64,000 nucleotides of DNA from Strix aluco. Taxonomy: Eukaryota; Chordata; Aves; Strigiformes; Strigidae. The position numbers and the translations under genes are program-made. The number at the start of each line of letters is the position of its first letter. Position 1 is the stretch's first letter. This document shows, piece by piece, positions 1-12,200 of this stretch. The stretch is from assembly GCF_031877795.1 (NCBI RefSeq), contig NC_133931.1:25790264-25854263 (forward strand), given 5' to 3'. Below the pieces are notes generated by a model. The model made no database searches. It was not told the origin of the DNA and saw nothing but the letters and a program-made list of their open reading frames with translations.

Positions 1-2439
1 GCTGCAGGCACAAACAAGTAGCTCAGATTTCATCAAAACGAAAGACAGTAAACGGCCAAGAGACTTTCTAATATTTACTACAATAATTTGCTACTGGGGG
101 TGGTGGGGGGGGGGTGAGAAATCAGTACTCCAACTCTTTTCCAGCTGCATCTTCTATCAGGCCAGGGAAATTACAGGAAAATACAAAAATTACAGTAATA
201 CGATCCATAATCTCCTTCCACTTAAACATTAACCAGCAACTATGATAACCACCATTTCATTTGCATTAAAAGATTAGCTAAAGCGTATCCCCCGGGAGGA
301 AAGCCCCATGTAAATGCAAGGTTTCTGCATGTCATTTTCATAATATACCTGTTACAGAAGACCTTAAAAGCCCTGCTGCAAACTCAACACTCATTCACCC
401 ACTCACCCATTTTGTTAAACTTTAAGCGCTTGACCCTCAGATTACTCGTTAGCTACAGGAAATTCAGCTTCATCAAGCCTGAAAGGAAAACAGTCTAATT
501 TTTCTTAAGACAACAACAGCAGTTTAGGTGCAGAGGCTAAAATTAGTAGGCTTCAATTAAAACCTTCAGAAGAGAGACTTTTCCCTTTCCTTTAATACTT
601 TCAAACAAACAAACTATGAAGTACCGGTAAAGAGCATGCAAAACATGAACTCAGCTAAAGCAACTAAGTACTTATTTCTTCAATATAGCATCTTCTACAA
701 AGCAGAAGCTGACTGCAGAGCCTTACAAGAGACACACTGCAGGCACTGCTGTTGCTTTCGGTCCATTGGATTGGAAAAGTTATCAAAAAAAGAGTGGGTT
801 AAGTCTATCACAAACAAAAAAGTACATAAAATATACAGAGACTGACCCTATTTAATCTCTATTTTAAGGTCTCAAAAGTATAGAAGCTCCAGGAAAAGTA
901 CCAAGTTACTCTCCAGTTTGATACCACAAGAAGTCTTGTCCCCAGTGGTGGTTCGACAGGGCCCAGAGCCAAGACCTGCAATGCTGGGGCTGGGCTACCT
1001 GGCACCCTGCCACACATGGGACATCCTCCAGCCTCTTCCAGTGGCTCAGCTGACACTGGTTCAACAAAAGTCAAATTTTGCAACACATTTGGTGATCCCT
1101 GTTTTAAACAGTTACTCAAATTTGTATGTTGCTTCTAAATCCATAACTACATTTATTTCTAGTTTAGTCTTAAATCTCCTCCTGTATGCTTATAGTCTAA
1201 GTTTACTAATCCCTCCTGACCCTGAATAATAAACTTGCTGCTAAAATACTTATCAAGATAAAAAACAGCCACCCTATTTTTTGTCACCCTTGAAGGTCCA
1301 CACTTAAAGAAAATTAAACACATAGGCTTGAAGCTACATCGTATATTTGTAAATAAAATAATTTGACAGAACAAGATTACAAAGTACGAAACGAGCCCTT
1401 TCAGGAATTTGTAAGTACAACAGAAGTTGATGTTAAGTCCATTTTGTAAAGTTTTAAACAAATACCACTGAGGGATAGGAGTATTACCATAAAACACTTT
1501 TTGTTTTTTTTAATGCTTTCTCAAAAAGCTTGGACCATATACATCAATTTCAGATTAGAAGTCCCACACGCACACATTGGTTTGGTTACAGCTTCAGGGA
1601 TCAGTGCAGCACAGTGCAAGTTTCATTCACAGATAAAAAGATATTTGAAGTAGGTACAAGAACATTCTGCAAAATATAGGATGTGATCTAACTGTTGGCA
1701 ACCCTCCTCCCGCCCCCTAAAAAGTGCTGAAAAGTAGAGCACAACATATAGAATCACAAGGAAAAGTACACAGGGAGATGGACTCTTTAACAAGACAAGT
1801 TAATATTTGACAGCTTAAGAAAGAGGAAACAATTGCATCAGGAAGAAAATTACTGTTAGTCATTAGAAGGTATGTACAAGGGAAGTTTGTACTTTGATTA
1901 TGTAGAAAAACTGAAGCTGACATGTCTCCATTCCTGAAATACAAATATTGAGTAAGTGAGGTACAAGAAGTAAGCACTATTAACTGGAAGTGCCTTCTCA
2001 GAATAGCCCGTTTTCCCCTGCTGCAGGTCACCATTCCCTCATCTTTCAAGGAATAAGTGTATGCAACTACTTATTTCAGCTATTCTTTGAGTATATATGA
2101 TTCTTTATTGCTTATCTGGCAATTTCACAGAATCTTTCTGGTCCCTAGTCTCCATCAGAAAGCATTTTCCATTTTTATGCTTATTTCAAAGTAGATCAAA
2201 TACTCTTCAGTGCTTTTCAAAAAAAGCCTTATTTTTAGAAATTGTCCAAGCTAAAAATATTAATGCAATTTTCACCTGAAGCAATGTATCACAGACTATT
2301 AACGCAGAATGCCTGCCCTAAAGACGCTAAGTGCATCTTTACCTATCAGAAATCTCAGAGGGCTACAACTTTGAAGTGCTCTGCTAATTCTTATAAAAAA
2401 AATTATGACTGACATTTACAGCATACAGAATGGGAGACT
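1..2439. other. Region downstream of PLEKHF2, no gene seen
   Basis: AT-rich sequence past the best polyadenylation signal of PLEKHF2. The six frames give only short open stretches without recognisable protein motifs. Further AATAAA hexamers on the minus strand (seen as TTTATT at 2104-2109 and 1152-1157) mean a longer PLEKHF2 3' UTR could still reach into it. A G-rich run lies at 96-114. Confidence 0.5.
96..114 (+). repeat. G-rich run (G5, GG, G10)
   Basis: Guanine runs of 5, 2 and 10 are separated by single T residues. On the plus strand this could form a G-quadruplex; on the PLEKHF2 sense strand it is C-rich. It may also be a weak spot for assembly or sequencing. Confidence 0.7.
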
Positions 2440-3991
2440 AGTGCAATATGCAGCATTGATTGTTTATTCAATAAATATTTAACCCAATTATTGCCAACCA
2501 AGGCAAACAGTGCAGAAATTGTCAAAGAGATACAAAAGTTTAACTTTGTTTTTATAAAGTCAGTTGCTACTATATTCAAACAACTATTTCAAAGAGGTTT
2601 TTCTGCTTCAAAATTGACACTACTATTATAAAAATATAGAAACGTAGTATTTGGGGGTTTAACATGTCTTTGCAAGTCTAATTCTTACATTTATACAGGA
2701 ACATGACACTTCTGTATTCAAGAACTTGTTAAAAATAAAAACGAATACTATGGTAGAGACATTTTCTGCACTGACAATTTCATTATAGTTCTTAAATACA
2801 TCTTTCTTGGTCCTGGGTATACATTTAGAATGAAGTAACTTGCATCTCACATTTATCCTGAGGTCAGCTGTGTAAAAAGGAAAGCCAATTTTATAAGGAT
2901 ACTTGCAGGCTTTTTGTTGACAATATGAGGTTATTTTTAAACAAGTCAATAAAACTCCTGGGGGGAAAAACCCCCAACCCTCTCTCCAATGTTTTAAGAA
3001 ACAATTTAGTGTAATTTTGGGGAATTATTTCAAAAAATAGATAGGCTATCACATCCAAATGCTTTATCACCCAACTAAAATTTCCGTATGCATTTGCCAA
3101 ATTTGAAACTTAGAAACTGTTCTGAAAAGAACAAGTATAAATCCCCATGAAGAGTCACCCTAAGCTTCTCATCTCAAGATCCCAACCCGCAATGAAATTC
3201 CTAAAAGAAGAACCCCGCTGAAGCCTGTAGGAATCTGCAGAGTCTTCAGGTCTGCCTGCACGGGGGAGGATGTGTGATTCAGGTCTTTGTCACCCACCGC
3301 GGGGTACAGTTATGACCTTGTCAAAGCTCCACTTTGAACACAGCAGTTATTTTCAATAGCACCAACAATCTCTCAGATACCAGCATCAGGCAGATAACAG
3401 ACGACATAGAATAGGTTTGTTTCTGCCTGAATCAGCACAACTGGTACAAGGCACTGCTTGGCATAGGAAGTCATAAATAAGAGCAAAACAAGACAATTTC
3501 CAAGTTTTGTGACATTTAAGTTTGTAAATTATGTCACAATTCAACTTATTATATACGATGGTTAGAAAAACAAGATCGTCTAAGGGATTAACCAAAACAT
3601 CACTCTTCCATGCATGCTTACAGTTTTTCTCCCTGTATCTGAAAAAGCCCACTTAACATATCAATATGAAGCATTAGGAAGTATGGGTTGTTAAATTAAG
3701 AAAGTACATTTTGTTCTCCAATCTTCCACAAAAGTCTAACCTAGACACAACTCAAGTATAAGAAGTTGGAAAATATTCTGATAACATTTGCAACAGTCTA
3801 TCCCTGCAGAGGAGTGAAAAAACTATTGTCTAGAGAATTCATAGATTGAGGCACATCGCAATTGAAGATATTCAGGCATATTTTATGGCTAGAACAGGAT
3901 TTTTCTGAGGAACCTCACTACAGACTTCCCCAAAAGCAGCTCCATATGGTTTGAAACACAAATTGCAACACATGGAAAAAACATTTGGTCC
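2440..3991 (-). other. PLEKHF2: PLEKHF2 3' UTR (approximate)
   Basis: Sequence following the PLEKHF2 stop codon on the minus strand. It is AT-rich, has no open frame of note and runs into an AATAAA hexamer 1.5 kb later. The end is an estimate: other AATAAA hexamers lie further on, and alternative polyadenylation is common in vertebrate genes of this type. The boundary comes from the signal hexamer, not from transcript data. Confidence 0.4.
2462..2467 (-). terminator. Candidate polyadenylation signal AATAAA for PLEKHF2
   Basis: The plus strand reads TTTATT, so the minus strand carries the canonical AATAAA. It is followed, in the direction of transcription, by a moderately GT-rich stretch around 2410-2430 that could serve as a downstream element. 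Alternative hexamers lie at 2104-2109 and 1152-1157, so use of this one is an inference. Confidence 0.35.
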
Positions 3992-4741
3992 TTAATCACT
4001 ACTGTCTTCATCATCGTCATCATCAGATACATCATTTAAAGATGATTTAGGTGACTGGCTGTAGGAGTCTGATCTAGTGGACTGACAAGCAGTCATCTCC
4101 CCAGTAGAAAGAAGATCATAGCAGAAATCGCAAATTCGCACAGGCTTGGAAGACTGGCTCGGGAGAAGAAACCTCTTTTCAGAGCAAGGCCCGCACACAA
4201 CAAAGCCGCACTTGCGACAGTGGTGACGACGGTTGACAGGAGTAAATTTTGCTTTTTGACAGCGCATGCACACAGTGGCTTCTGAGTCTGGTACCCAGAC
4301 AGCTGCATGTTCATTGCTAGGAGTCTTCCCGCTTTTGGAAAGCAAATCAGAAACACACTTATTTATGTGGTTCATCCACTCAGACTTCTCTGTAGCAGTG
4401 GCAGCGTAAACTGCAAAAGACTTTGTTGGTGTCTTGATAAGCCACCCATTTCGTAAGTCTCCCTCATCCTGGATGGAGTCAATAGTGACGTTTTCCAGTG
4501 GGATTATGTGCTGTTTATTGTATTTCTTCTTCTGGATGACAATGTTACCATAAACAAGAATGTCATTGAACAGGAAGAACTGCCTCGCTTTGGGCTTCTT
4601 CCTACACAGCTTTGTTAGTACTCCCTCTCCGATCAGAACACGACCAGGAATAGTCAGAGGCTGACCAGCTGCTCCAAAGCAGTTTTCCACTATACTTATT
4701 CTTCTAGTATTTGCCTCGCTGTTTGCCAAGCGATCCACCAT
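3992..4741 (-). CDS. PLEKHF2: Pleckstrin homology and FYVE domain-containing protein 2 (Phafin-2)
   Basis: Complete 249-residue protein in a single coding exon, the same length as human PLEKHF2. A PH domain covers roughly residues 35-131, with its conserved Trp at 122 (EWMNHI). A FYVE zinc finger covers roughly 149-212, with WVPD at 149-152, the basic RRHHCRKCG motif at 171-179, an RIC variant of the RVC motif at 202-204, and eight zinc-binding Cys (158, 161, 175, 178, 183, 186, 204, 207). The tail (about 236-249) is Ser/Asp-rich and acidic. FYVE and PH domains of this family bind PI3P, and Phafin-2 is known to act on early endosomes, macropinosomes and autophagy. The start is set by a splice acceptor (TTTTAG) at 4756-4761, which leaves a 14-nt untranslated stretch before the ATG. 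The close relative PLEKHF1 is less likely, given the length and the neighbour NDUFAF6. Confidence 0.97.
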   Translation of the reverse strand: MVDRLANSEANTRRISIVENCFGAAGQPLTIPGRVLIGEGVLTKLCRKKPKARQFFLFNDILVYGNIVIQKKKYNKQHIIPLENVTIDSIQDEGDLRNGWLIKTPTKSFAVYAATATEKSEWMNHINKCVSDLLSKSGKTPSNEHAAVWVPDSEATVCMRCQKAKFTPVNRRHHCRKCGFVVCGPCSEKRFLLPSQSSKPVRICDFCYDLLSTGEMTACQSTRSDSYSQSPKSSLNDVSDDDDDEDSSD

Positions 4742-5405
4742 CTTTCACAAGTATCCTAAAATTAGCAAAAAAAGTTTGTTGTTAGAACAGGACTGATTCA
4801 ACAGCAGCCATCCCCAAGGAAGGTACCAACCCCGCATTTCTTAAAATATGTAACAGAACCCGCTGGCTCAGAGGCACCGACTTGGACTAGATTTAAATAA
4901 GTATTAACACCTAAGAATTTTTAGCAACCGATTAGTCTTTTTTTCAAAAGCAAAAATGTTCCATCCAGCTGACAGCTATCTTTATCACACAGACTGCACC
5001 TACAGCACTGTTCTTGAGAGCCTCTGGCAACAGACTAGGAGGCTTCCTCTCTAGTAAGGTTACTGCATCCTGGTTTAATGCTTGTATTTCTCTGTATATG
5101 CTCCTGCATCTACTCTCTGGATATCAAAAGAAAGTATCATCCATCATTCCAAATTCTAATACTGACAGAAACATCAACTTAACTGAGCAGCCTGGAGACC
5201 CATGTTAGTGTTAACACTATAAACAAAAATTATATAATTGATGTTCACATAGGAAACCACCATTCCCAAACTCAGTATTGCTCTATTTTCACCACGTAAA
5301 CCTTAAATCATGGGCCAAACCCATGAATCTACCTACTAGAAACATTTTGTACAGGCCACAGCTTGCATCACCCACCACCTGCTTTCATGGCAAACTCGAG
5401 CCAGG

Positions 5406-5444
5406 AGCAGGGAGCGAGTCACTGCTGGTGGCTCACTCCCTGCT
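5406..5444 (-). repeat. Short inverted repeat (13-bp arms)
   Basis: Arms at 5406-5418 and 5432-5444 are complementary except for one position, with a 13-nt spacer. Read as RNA from the minus strand (sense for PLEKHF2) the mismatch becomes a G-U wobble, so the stem is continuous. The stem is too short for a typical microRNA precursor. Confidence 0.6.
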
Positions 5445-7200
5445 TGCTGCTGCCTTCTTTTTGCATGGTCCCCCCCTCCTCACACCACATCTGCATCCAT
5501 CACGATCAGGTGACATACACAGGCAGACCAGCACAGAGGACATCTCATACAGCTTGCAACTGCTCCTGAGAAAGATTAAGTGACTTGCACTGCCTTAAAG
5601 TTTAGGCAAGAAGACTTCGTGTTTCAGGAAGTGCTGATGTAAACATAAAGAGTACATATGTTCCAATTACATACAGATTAAAACCACCCCTCATCCTTCC
5701 CCAAGTAGCAAATAAGATTTGTCTCTTGTAAGGGTAAGATTCCTGAGACATCCAACAGGGAACCGAAAATAAGAAGTCACTCTAGTGATTCATACCTCAG
5801 CAAACCACTCTTCAGCCTATCTTATACCCTAGAGCTTCCTGGGCAGAAGTCAGGCAAAGGAAACTCCTGCCAGTTTGATCCAGATCTCTGCCCGGCAAGC
5901 CCCTCCTGAGTATGGCCATGAACCTGAACCGTGTGCTTGCCAAAGCCATGAAACAGCTGGCAGAGTCAAGTACCAAGAACAGACCTGTCTCTCAGCATGC
6001 AGAAGCAGTGCTCTCCTGTGCCTTCCCTTCCAGCTACCGCAGGGCTGATGCTCACAACACCCTTTGGTACAACCACTGCTTTGAACAGGCCTGGAGGAAA
6101 GCAGAGTACCCAATACTCCAGTGCCTAGTACCTGTGCTTCCCAACACGATCCCAGTTTGGGAAGTCCTCTGTGTTCACCTACCTTTTCTTTTAGATCGAC
6201 ACTGTCTGCTATCAGTACAGCATCAGCCTATAATCAAGATGAAACGAGGCTGAAACAAGGCTCAGACTTGATGCTGCTCAGACTCTCTTGCTCTGCCATA
6301 ACCTGATCTTCTTCCTATGAATCAAAGCTCAGATACTTCCTTACAAAACAGGGATGAAGCTTCCTGACAGAAATTTGGTCTCAGAGAAACCTCTCATGAG
6401 GCCTCATCTAAATAAGTATGTGACCCCTGACTACACAAATCCACATGCCCAATGTTAAGTATGATTAAAAAAATAACTTGTAAGTTACTGCTTTGAACGC
6501 TTAATTAGTTCCACACTAAAATAGTTTGACAACTGGGCTTGCTCAGATATAACTAAACTGACCTTTTTTTAAGCTCTGCACATGACATCATCTCGTATCA
6601 AAGACACTGAAGACAGAAGAATCTATAAGCTTTGTCCATTGTTCCCTTTAAGAGATGCCCACAAGTGGACACTGTACTAAATCCCTAAATCCTTCTGCAA
6701 CACCGAACTTAGCTGATACAGTTCTGCTTTGTTTCCTTCTGTGGCGACACCAATTTATGCTATCTGACCCCCTCCCTGCTCCCTTACACCATTTACAAAA
6801 GCTACACAGTGAATTAGATCAGGGCTGATCAGATGAAAACAAACCAGAGAGTTTTAGGGCACAGGTTTCCAGGATAGCTGTGGTGGAGGGAGACGATGGA
6901 GGGATGGGAAGTGCTTAGACAGTTCCCTGCATCAGAAGTACACTGGCTTAAACTGATCAGTAAACAGAAGTATTACATTTTGTAGGGTTTTCTCCTCCCA
7001 CAGAACAGCCAAAGACTCAAATTACATCACTGTGATTCATTTTTTTTAATGCTATGACTACAGAGGCACATCCAAAATACACCTTTCAACAGACATCTTA
7101 TTTCTTTCAGGCATTCCAAGCACCAATACTAACTTATATACAGATGGGGACACACAATAACAACTCTTTACATGTTTTATTCAGCATTAAGATCTAGCCA

Positions 7201-7247
7201 TTTTGGGGTTTTTCTTTGTTTTGGTTTTTTTTGGGTTTTTTTTTTTA
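7201..7247 (+). repeat. G/T-rich low-complexity tract
   Basis: Runs of T are broken by GGGG, GG and GGG. It is similar in make-up to tracts at 28352-28411 (plus strand) and 31625, 39054 and 39941 (minus strand). Confidence 0.7.
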
Positions 7248-8264
7248 AATATACACCTTCCAACTACCTACTACCACATGGCAAGGAGGCACAACACTGG
7301 CATTTGGGAGTTATTTCTGGGCTTCACTTGTACTACAGCCTTGTCTAATGCAGAGATGCCACTCCACAGAAACGCTGTTGGCTTGTCCCAACTATTATCA
7401 CTCTCTTTAGCAAGGCAAAAGTGCTAAGAAAGGAATGCAAAAGATAAAGTAGGAACTTTTTGATGTGTGTTTGCTGTAGTCCTAGGCTCAAAAAAAATCA
7501 AATTCAGGTGCCTGACTGACAAAGCCCAGGATTTGGAATGAGGGTTAATTGCCGTTAACTGCCATTCCCATCTAACAACATGCTAGCAATAAACAGCCTT
7601 TGCAGGTGCCAAAGCTGAACAAGAAAGCAAGGAGCCAGTCACAGGGTCAGTCTGAAATGATTCAGTAATCCCACGATCTCTGTGAAGTGGGGAAGGAAAT
7701 CAGTCAGCAGAGTGCAAAGGGGACAGACCAGAAAAATACGCTTTTCTGAAGGTACAAATCAATACTTCTAAACTACTTCTAAACTTCCACTTTTATACGA
7801 ATTATCTGCAAATTACAGCAAGTTAAATGCTTTTGCTAGTCCACAAGGGGGACCCCCCTCCCTCCCAAAAAACCCACAATCATACTGATGCGTTTCAGTG
7901 AAGCAAGCTCTTGGTGTAAAGCTGCAGCGACCTGTAGGAAGTACTCGCTGCTCCGCAACTCCAACTCATGGCGCTCTGCACTCCCTGCCAATAAACAGCA
8001 AACTCGGCTGAAGGTCACCATGAAAGCTTTCAAAATACAAGTCACTGGGAGAAAAAAAACAGGGGGAGAAAAGGCTAAAGGTTTTAATTAACTGTTCTCT
8101 AGGATGACCCAAGAGAAAACAACACCAACCAGGATCGTTTAATGGCTTCAAACCAAGACACATGACTCCAGAACTTGTGCTGAAGACTGTACTGTCAGCT
8201 TGTGAAAATACGTACTACACTTAAAGCAAGAATCTGGGGCAAGGTAAGGACTATTAAGACAGAT

Positions 8265-8286
8265 AAAAAAAAAAAAAAAAAAAAAA
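8265..8286 (+). repeat. Poly(A) run, 22 A
   Basis: Uninterrupted A run in the PLEKHF2 intron. No obvious retroposed body or target-site duplication is seen beside it, so it may be a simple repeat. Confidence 0.85.
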
Positions 8287-9118
8287 TCACATCTCTTCTA
8301 AATTGAAACAAATTCTCACCTATCAGCCTCAGTTAAGACAGTAAAAGCCACAGACTGCTGATGGATTATTCTACCTTTCCAGAGCATGAATTGTATTTTC
8401 CCACACTAACAGATTAGACTTTTTAAAATAAGCACTCTGACGTTTTTCTCATAAGTTTTTAGAGAACTAAAAATTAAAAATCCATCTGAAATCCTATGCA
8501 CACTAATGCTCATTCACCTTCACTAGCCTTTTCTGAGAAAGGAAGTAAGTTCAGAAATGGATAATGAGAAATTACCCAGAAAGTATCACAATTACACATA
8601 GTAATGAAGCATGGAAAAAACAGACCAGGAATACAAATGAGAAGCCATCCCATAAGTCACAAGAGGTAAAATCAGGAGAAGAGGTGCACCTCTTCTTCTC
8701 ATGAGCACACATACCAAGGAGATATTAACTTAAAATACCATCTGGACACACAAAGGAACTTTTAACCCCAAGGTGTCACAGTCCAAGAGCTATACAAACT
8801 ACCAATCTTTTGAAGTGACGACAATATTTTCTTAAAGTATATTCAGATATATGGTAAAAGATAACAGATCATACCCTGGAACTGGGTGGCAATACCCTCC
8901 CTCTCTGCCAGCTAAAATTTTCTTCTGAACTTCTGAAGTTTCTACTGTTGGCCTCTATAAGAAGAGATACTGTATTACTGTCCTCAAGATGCAGGATCTC
9001 AAGACCTGATCAAACAAAGCAATTCCCAAGCAATGGCAAATTGCTGAAAAGATGCCCCAAATCTTCCCCAAAGCAAGTGAGGAACAAGCCAGAACCATGG
9101 GCTCCAAAAGGATAAGAG

Positions 9119-9223
9119 TGCTTAGGGATATGGTGTAGTTGAGAATGGTCAGTGTTAAGTTAATGATTGGACTAGATGATCTTCAAGGTCTTTTCCAACC
9201 TTGACGATTCTGTTATTCTGTGA
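9119..9223 (+). mobile_element. CR1 LINE 3' end fragment
   Basis: The stretch has the typical 3' end of avian CR1: a TTGGACTAGATGATCTTCAA block, then the TTTTCCAACCTT block, ending in the short imperfect repeat GATTCTGTTATTCTGTGA. Only about 100 bp remain, as is usual for 5'-truncated CR1 copies. It lies in the PLEKHF2 intron, antisense to the gene. CR1 is the dominant LINE of birds and reptiles, which supports the taxonomic call. Confidence 0.88.
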
Positions 9224-12200
9224 CAGGCTAGACAGCTCCACTTAAGGGGAGAGTGGGTGCATTTTATACGTAGTCTGGGTTTATGGCCACTATTAAGTCA
9301 AAAAACTCAAACCTATTTCTCAGATTTTTATCATGTTTGACTCCAGTTTCACACTTTTTGCATACAAATTCCCAAAGGTCCCCAGGCCCTTATGCAAGGA
9401 GGACTCCATCTGTCTATAAGGACCATCAGTCCAGCACATCAGATTCATTTTTTGTGTCCAGGCTGCAGTGTAGTACTAGCTGCTAGTCAAAACATCACAA
9501 AAATAAACATCAACTTGTAAGAAAAATTAGCTACATAAAGTTGCACCATGAACAGAGTTTAGCAGCCTTTCCAAATAAATCTCAGCTCTCAAAATGTTGC
9601 AGTACCTTCAGTTTGTTCTCCTTCTCACATACTGCTCTCAGTAAGGCCATTTCACAACAAAGATGCTGGGGCAAAGGCTTTCATCTCTGTAGTATACTAA
9701 GTTATGTAAAGGTGACAAAATATTCCTCTACCATATGCAGAACTGTCTTTGACACTAAGTTATTTCTACTTTACTCACAAGAAGCTTCTACAGAAATAAC
9801 AATTTTGTTATCAAGATATCAAAATCACCTTGCTCCCCTATTTCACTCCAGTTTTGCATTTGTATCCTGTTGGTGAGAAGAGTCATCTTCAAAGTGAGCA
9901 AATGTAGATGTTACAGAAACCTTTGAAGAACTAACAAGTTACCCACTTACCTAAAACACAACCCATGTTGAGGAAGTCACATATTTATTACAGTTATTAA
10001 CATTCCAGGCTACCACAGCAGGAAAATGATTCTGTTAAGGTTGCTGTGCACTGACAAGTCACCTCCCACATAATTGTTTCTTTCTGCCGCTGTATCCTGG
10101 TGACCAAACCAAAGATCTCCCAGGACTCAATGCTTCTACAGGTCTTGTTTAAATTAGGAGAATTTTCATTTCATATGCTAGCTCTGCTCTTGATAGAGGC
10201 CAGACTAAACTGCACAGAAGAACAGCTGAAGACGCACATAAGGAGTCAACTAAGAAGAAAGAAACCCTGACTGACATAGCTACGCTTAATTCAACACTGC
10301 CAGAAAAATCTTCTACTACTACACTAGCGCTGTAGCAGCTGGCATGATCACCACAGAGCAGAACCACAGATAACACAAAGGTGCTGGAGGGGAGAAAGGA
10401 GATGAAAAAAAGCTATAATGGCATAGTGATGCAGACTGCATACAGCTCAGCACAAAAGCATTTTCTCACCCCAGCTCAGAGCATACTACCATCAGAACCA
10501 GCACTTCCCTTAGACTGCCAGACAAGCACAAAAGGTATGCAGGAGAGGGAAACAACCCAAATTCCCAAGTTTCTTCAGCAATACAGAAGAACCAGCAGTG
10601 CTCCATTACTTTCTGGCCTGGGCAAGAACAAGTTTTGTCCAGTACACAGTCCCTGCTAACAAGCATTAGTTAATAAGCAACTAATTTTTAGCATTATTTT
10701 TCTTCAACTCTCCTTCAAGGGAGGAAAATGCTAGTGGCCTTGCCATAATTGCCAGTTCATCTATCATCATCTTTACAATTAGCAATTAGACTGTTAACAA
10801 TTACATTCAACACACTGCATTAATACAAACCAGGCAGTCTAGATTTCTCAGAGCCATGGTTATCAGGATGCAGGCAGCTCATCCATTACTATGTACATTC
10901 ACAGTTAAACTGACAGCTTTAAAGAAAAAAGTGTATTTAAGCTACTAGAAAAAGTACAAGAGCTCAAAACTAAACATACAGAGGCCCATCCAGTCCTAAA
11001 GCAGTAGCAGATCCTGGATGTTTCCAAGCCAAATTCAGTAACACAAGTCCAATAAAAAAATTTCACTAACCACAGTATCTGATCACACCATTAGAACAGA
11101 CGAAATGAGATCTAGGTATTGTTTCAGTGAAGCAAATGTAGAGAATAGAGAAGACTCAGAAATGGAGGAATACAAAAGGCATAAAGAAAGAAAATTTGAA
11201 ACAGCAGATCTAAATGAAAGGATATTACACTTTGCCATCCAATAAACTTCTAAATAATTATCCCGTTGTCAGAGCCCTTGCTCTCACACCTGCATTTGCA
11301 CATACAAAGTCAGCAACTGTGTTCCACCACATACGTTCAAACTAAACCATTTTCTTTCTCACCTAAGGGTAACATACATGTTTCATAATAAAAGTTTCTG
11401 TTTACAGTCACTTAATAAAAGGCGAAAGTTAAATATTTTATCATGTTTGACTCCACAACTCGAAGACTCTGATTAAAATAGAGATTTCAAATAGAACTGA
11501 ATCTTGTTTTATTAATCACGTAAGTTAAATATATATGAAAGGTACAGAAGATCAGTAAAACTTTTACAAGACAGAAACAAGACAAGGACTATCTGCAGAC
11601 CAAATATCTAACGTGTGTTAAATGACTGGTTTTCAAGATGACTCACCTTTTGGATCTACAGAGAAAAATATCACCTTCTCCTTAAAAAGAGTTCATCAGG
11701 CAGAATCACTCATTTAGTACATAATTACGTACTTGTTTTTAGTAGTAGGTTTCCAATAATTGCTATACGTTATATTATCACATTAGACTCATTCAGCTTT
11801 CCTCTTGCACTTTGCCTATGCAAGGAAGACACACTAATTTGACTTACAGTTGAACAAAACACAACAGAACCCTCATACATCCCTCTGATTCAAAGCTCTG
11901 TCCAAAATGGTAGTATCACTACTTTTTGTGGACAAACTTCCAGGTGTTAAGGCATTTCAGGGCTGTAATACTGTATTCTAATCTCAATATCAGATGTATT
12001 GCTCTTAAGAGCAACACTTGACTTTTTGCACCACTGCCAAGTAAAACACAGTGTAAATTTCTCAAGTGCAACCTGTTTAAGGAAACTTAACAATGTCTAA
12101 TTCTTTGAAAATAGTTTTAGTACAGAAAATTGCTGAACTAAACACATGCACAGCAGATGTTCTAAGTTTCTGATACGGGTCAGAAGAGAAATCAGCATAA

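Noticed and set aside
4093-4356. 87-codon frame inside PLEKHF2 on the same strand
   Set aside because: Shadow of the PLEKHF2 FYVE coding sequence in another frame.
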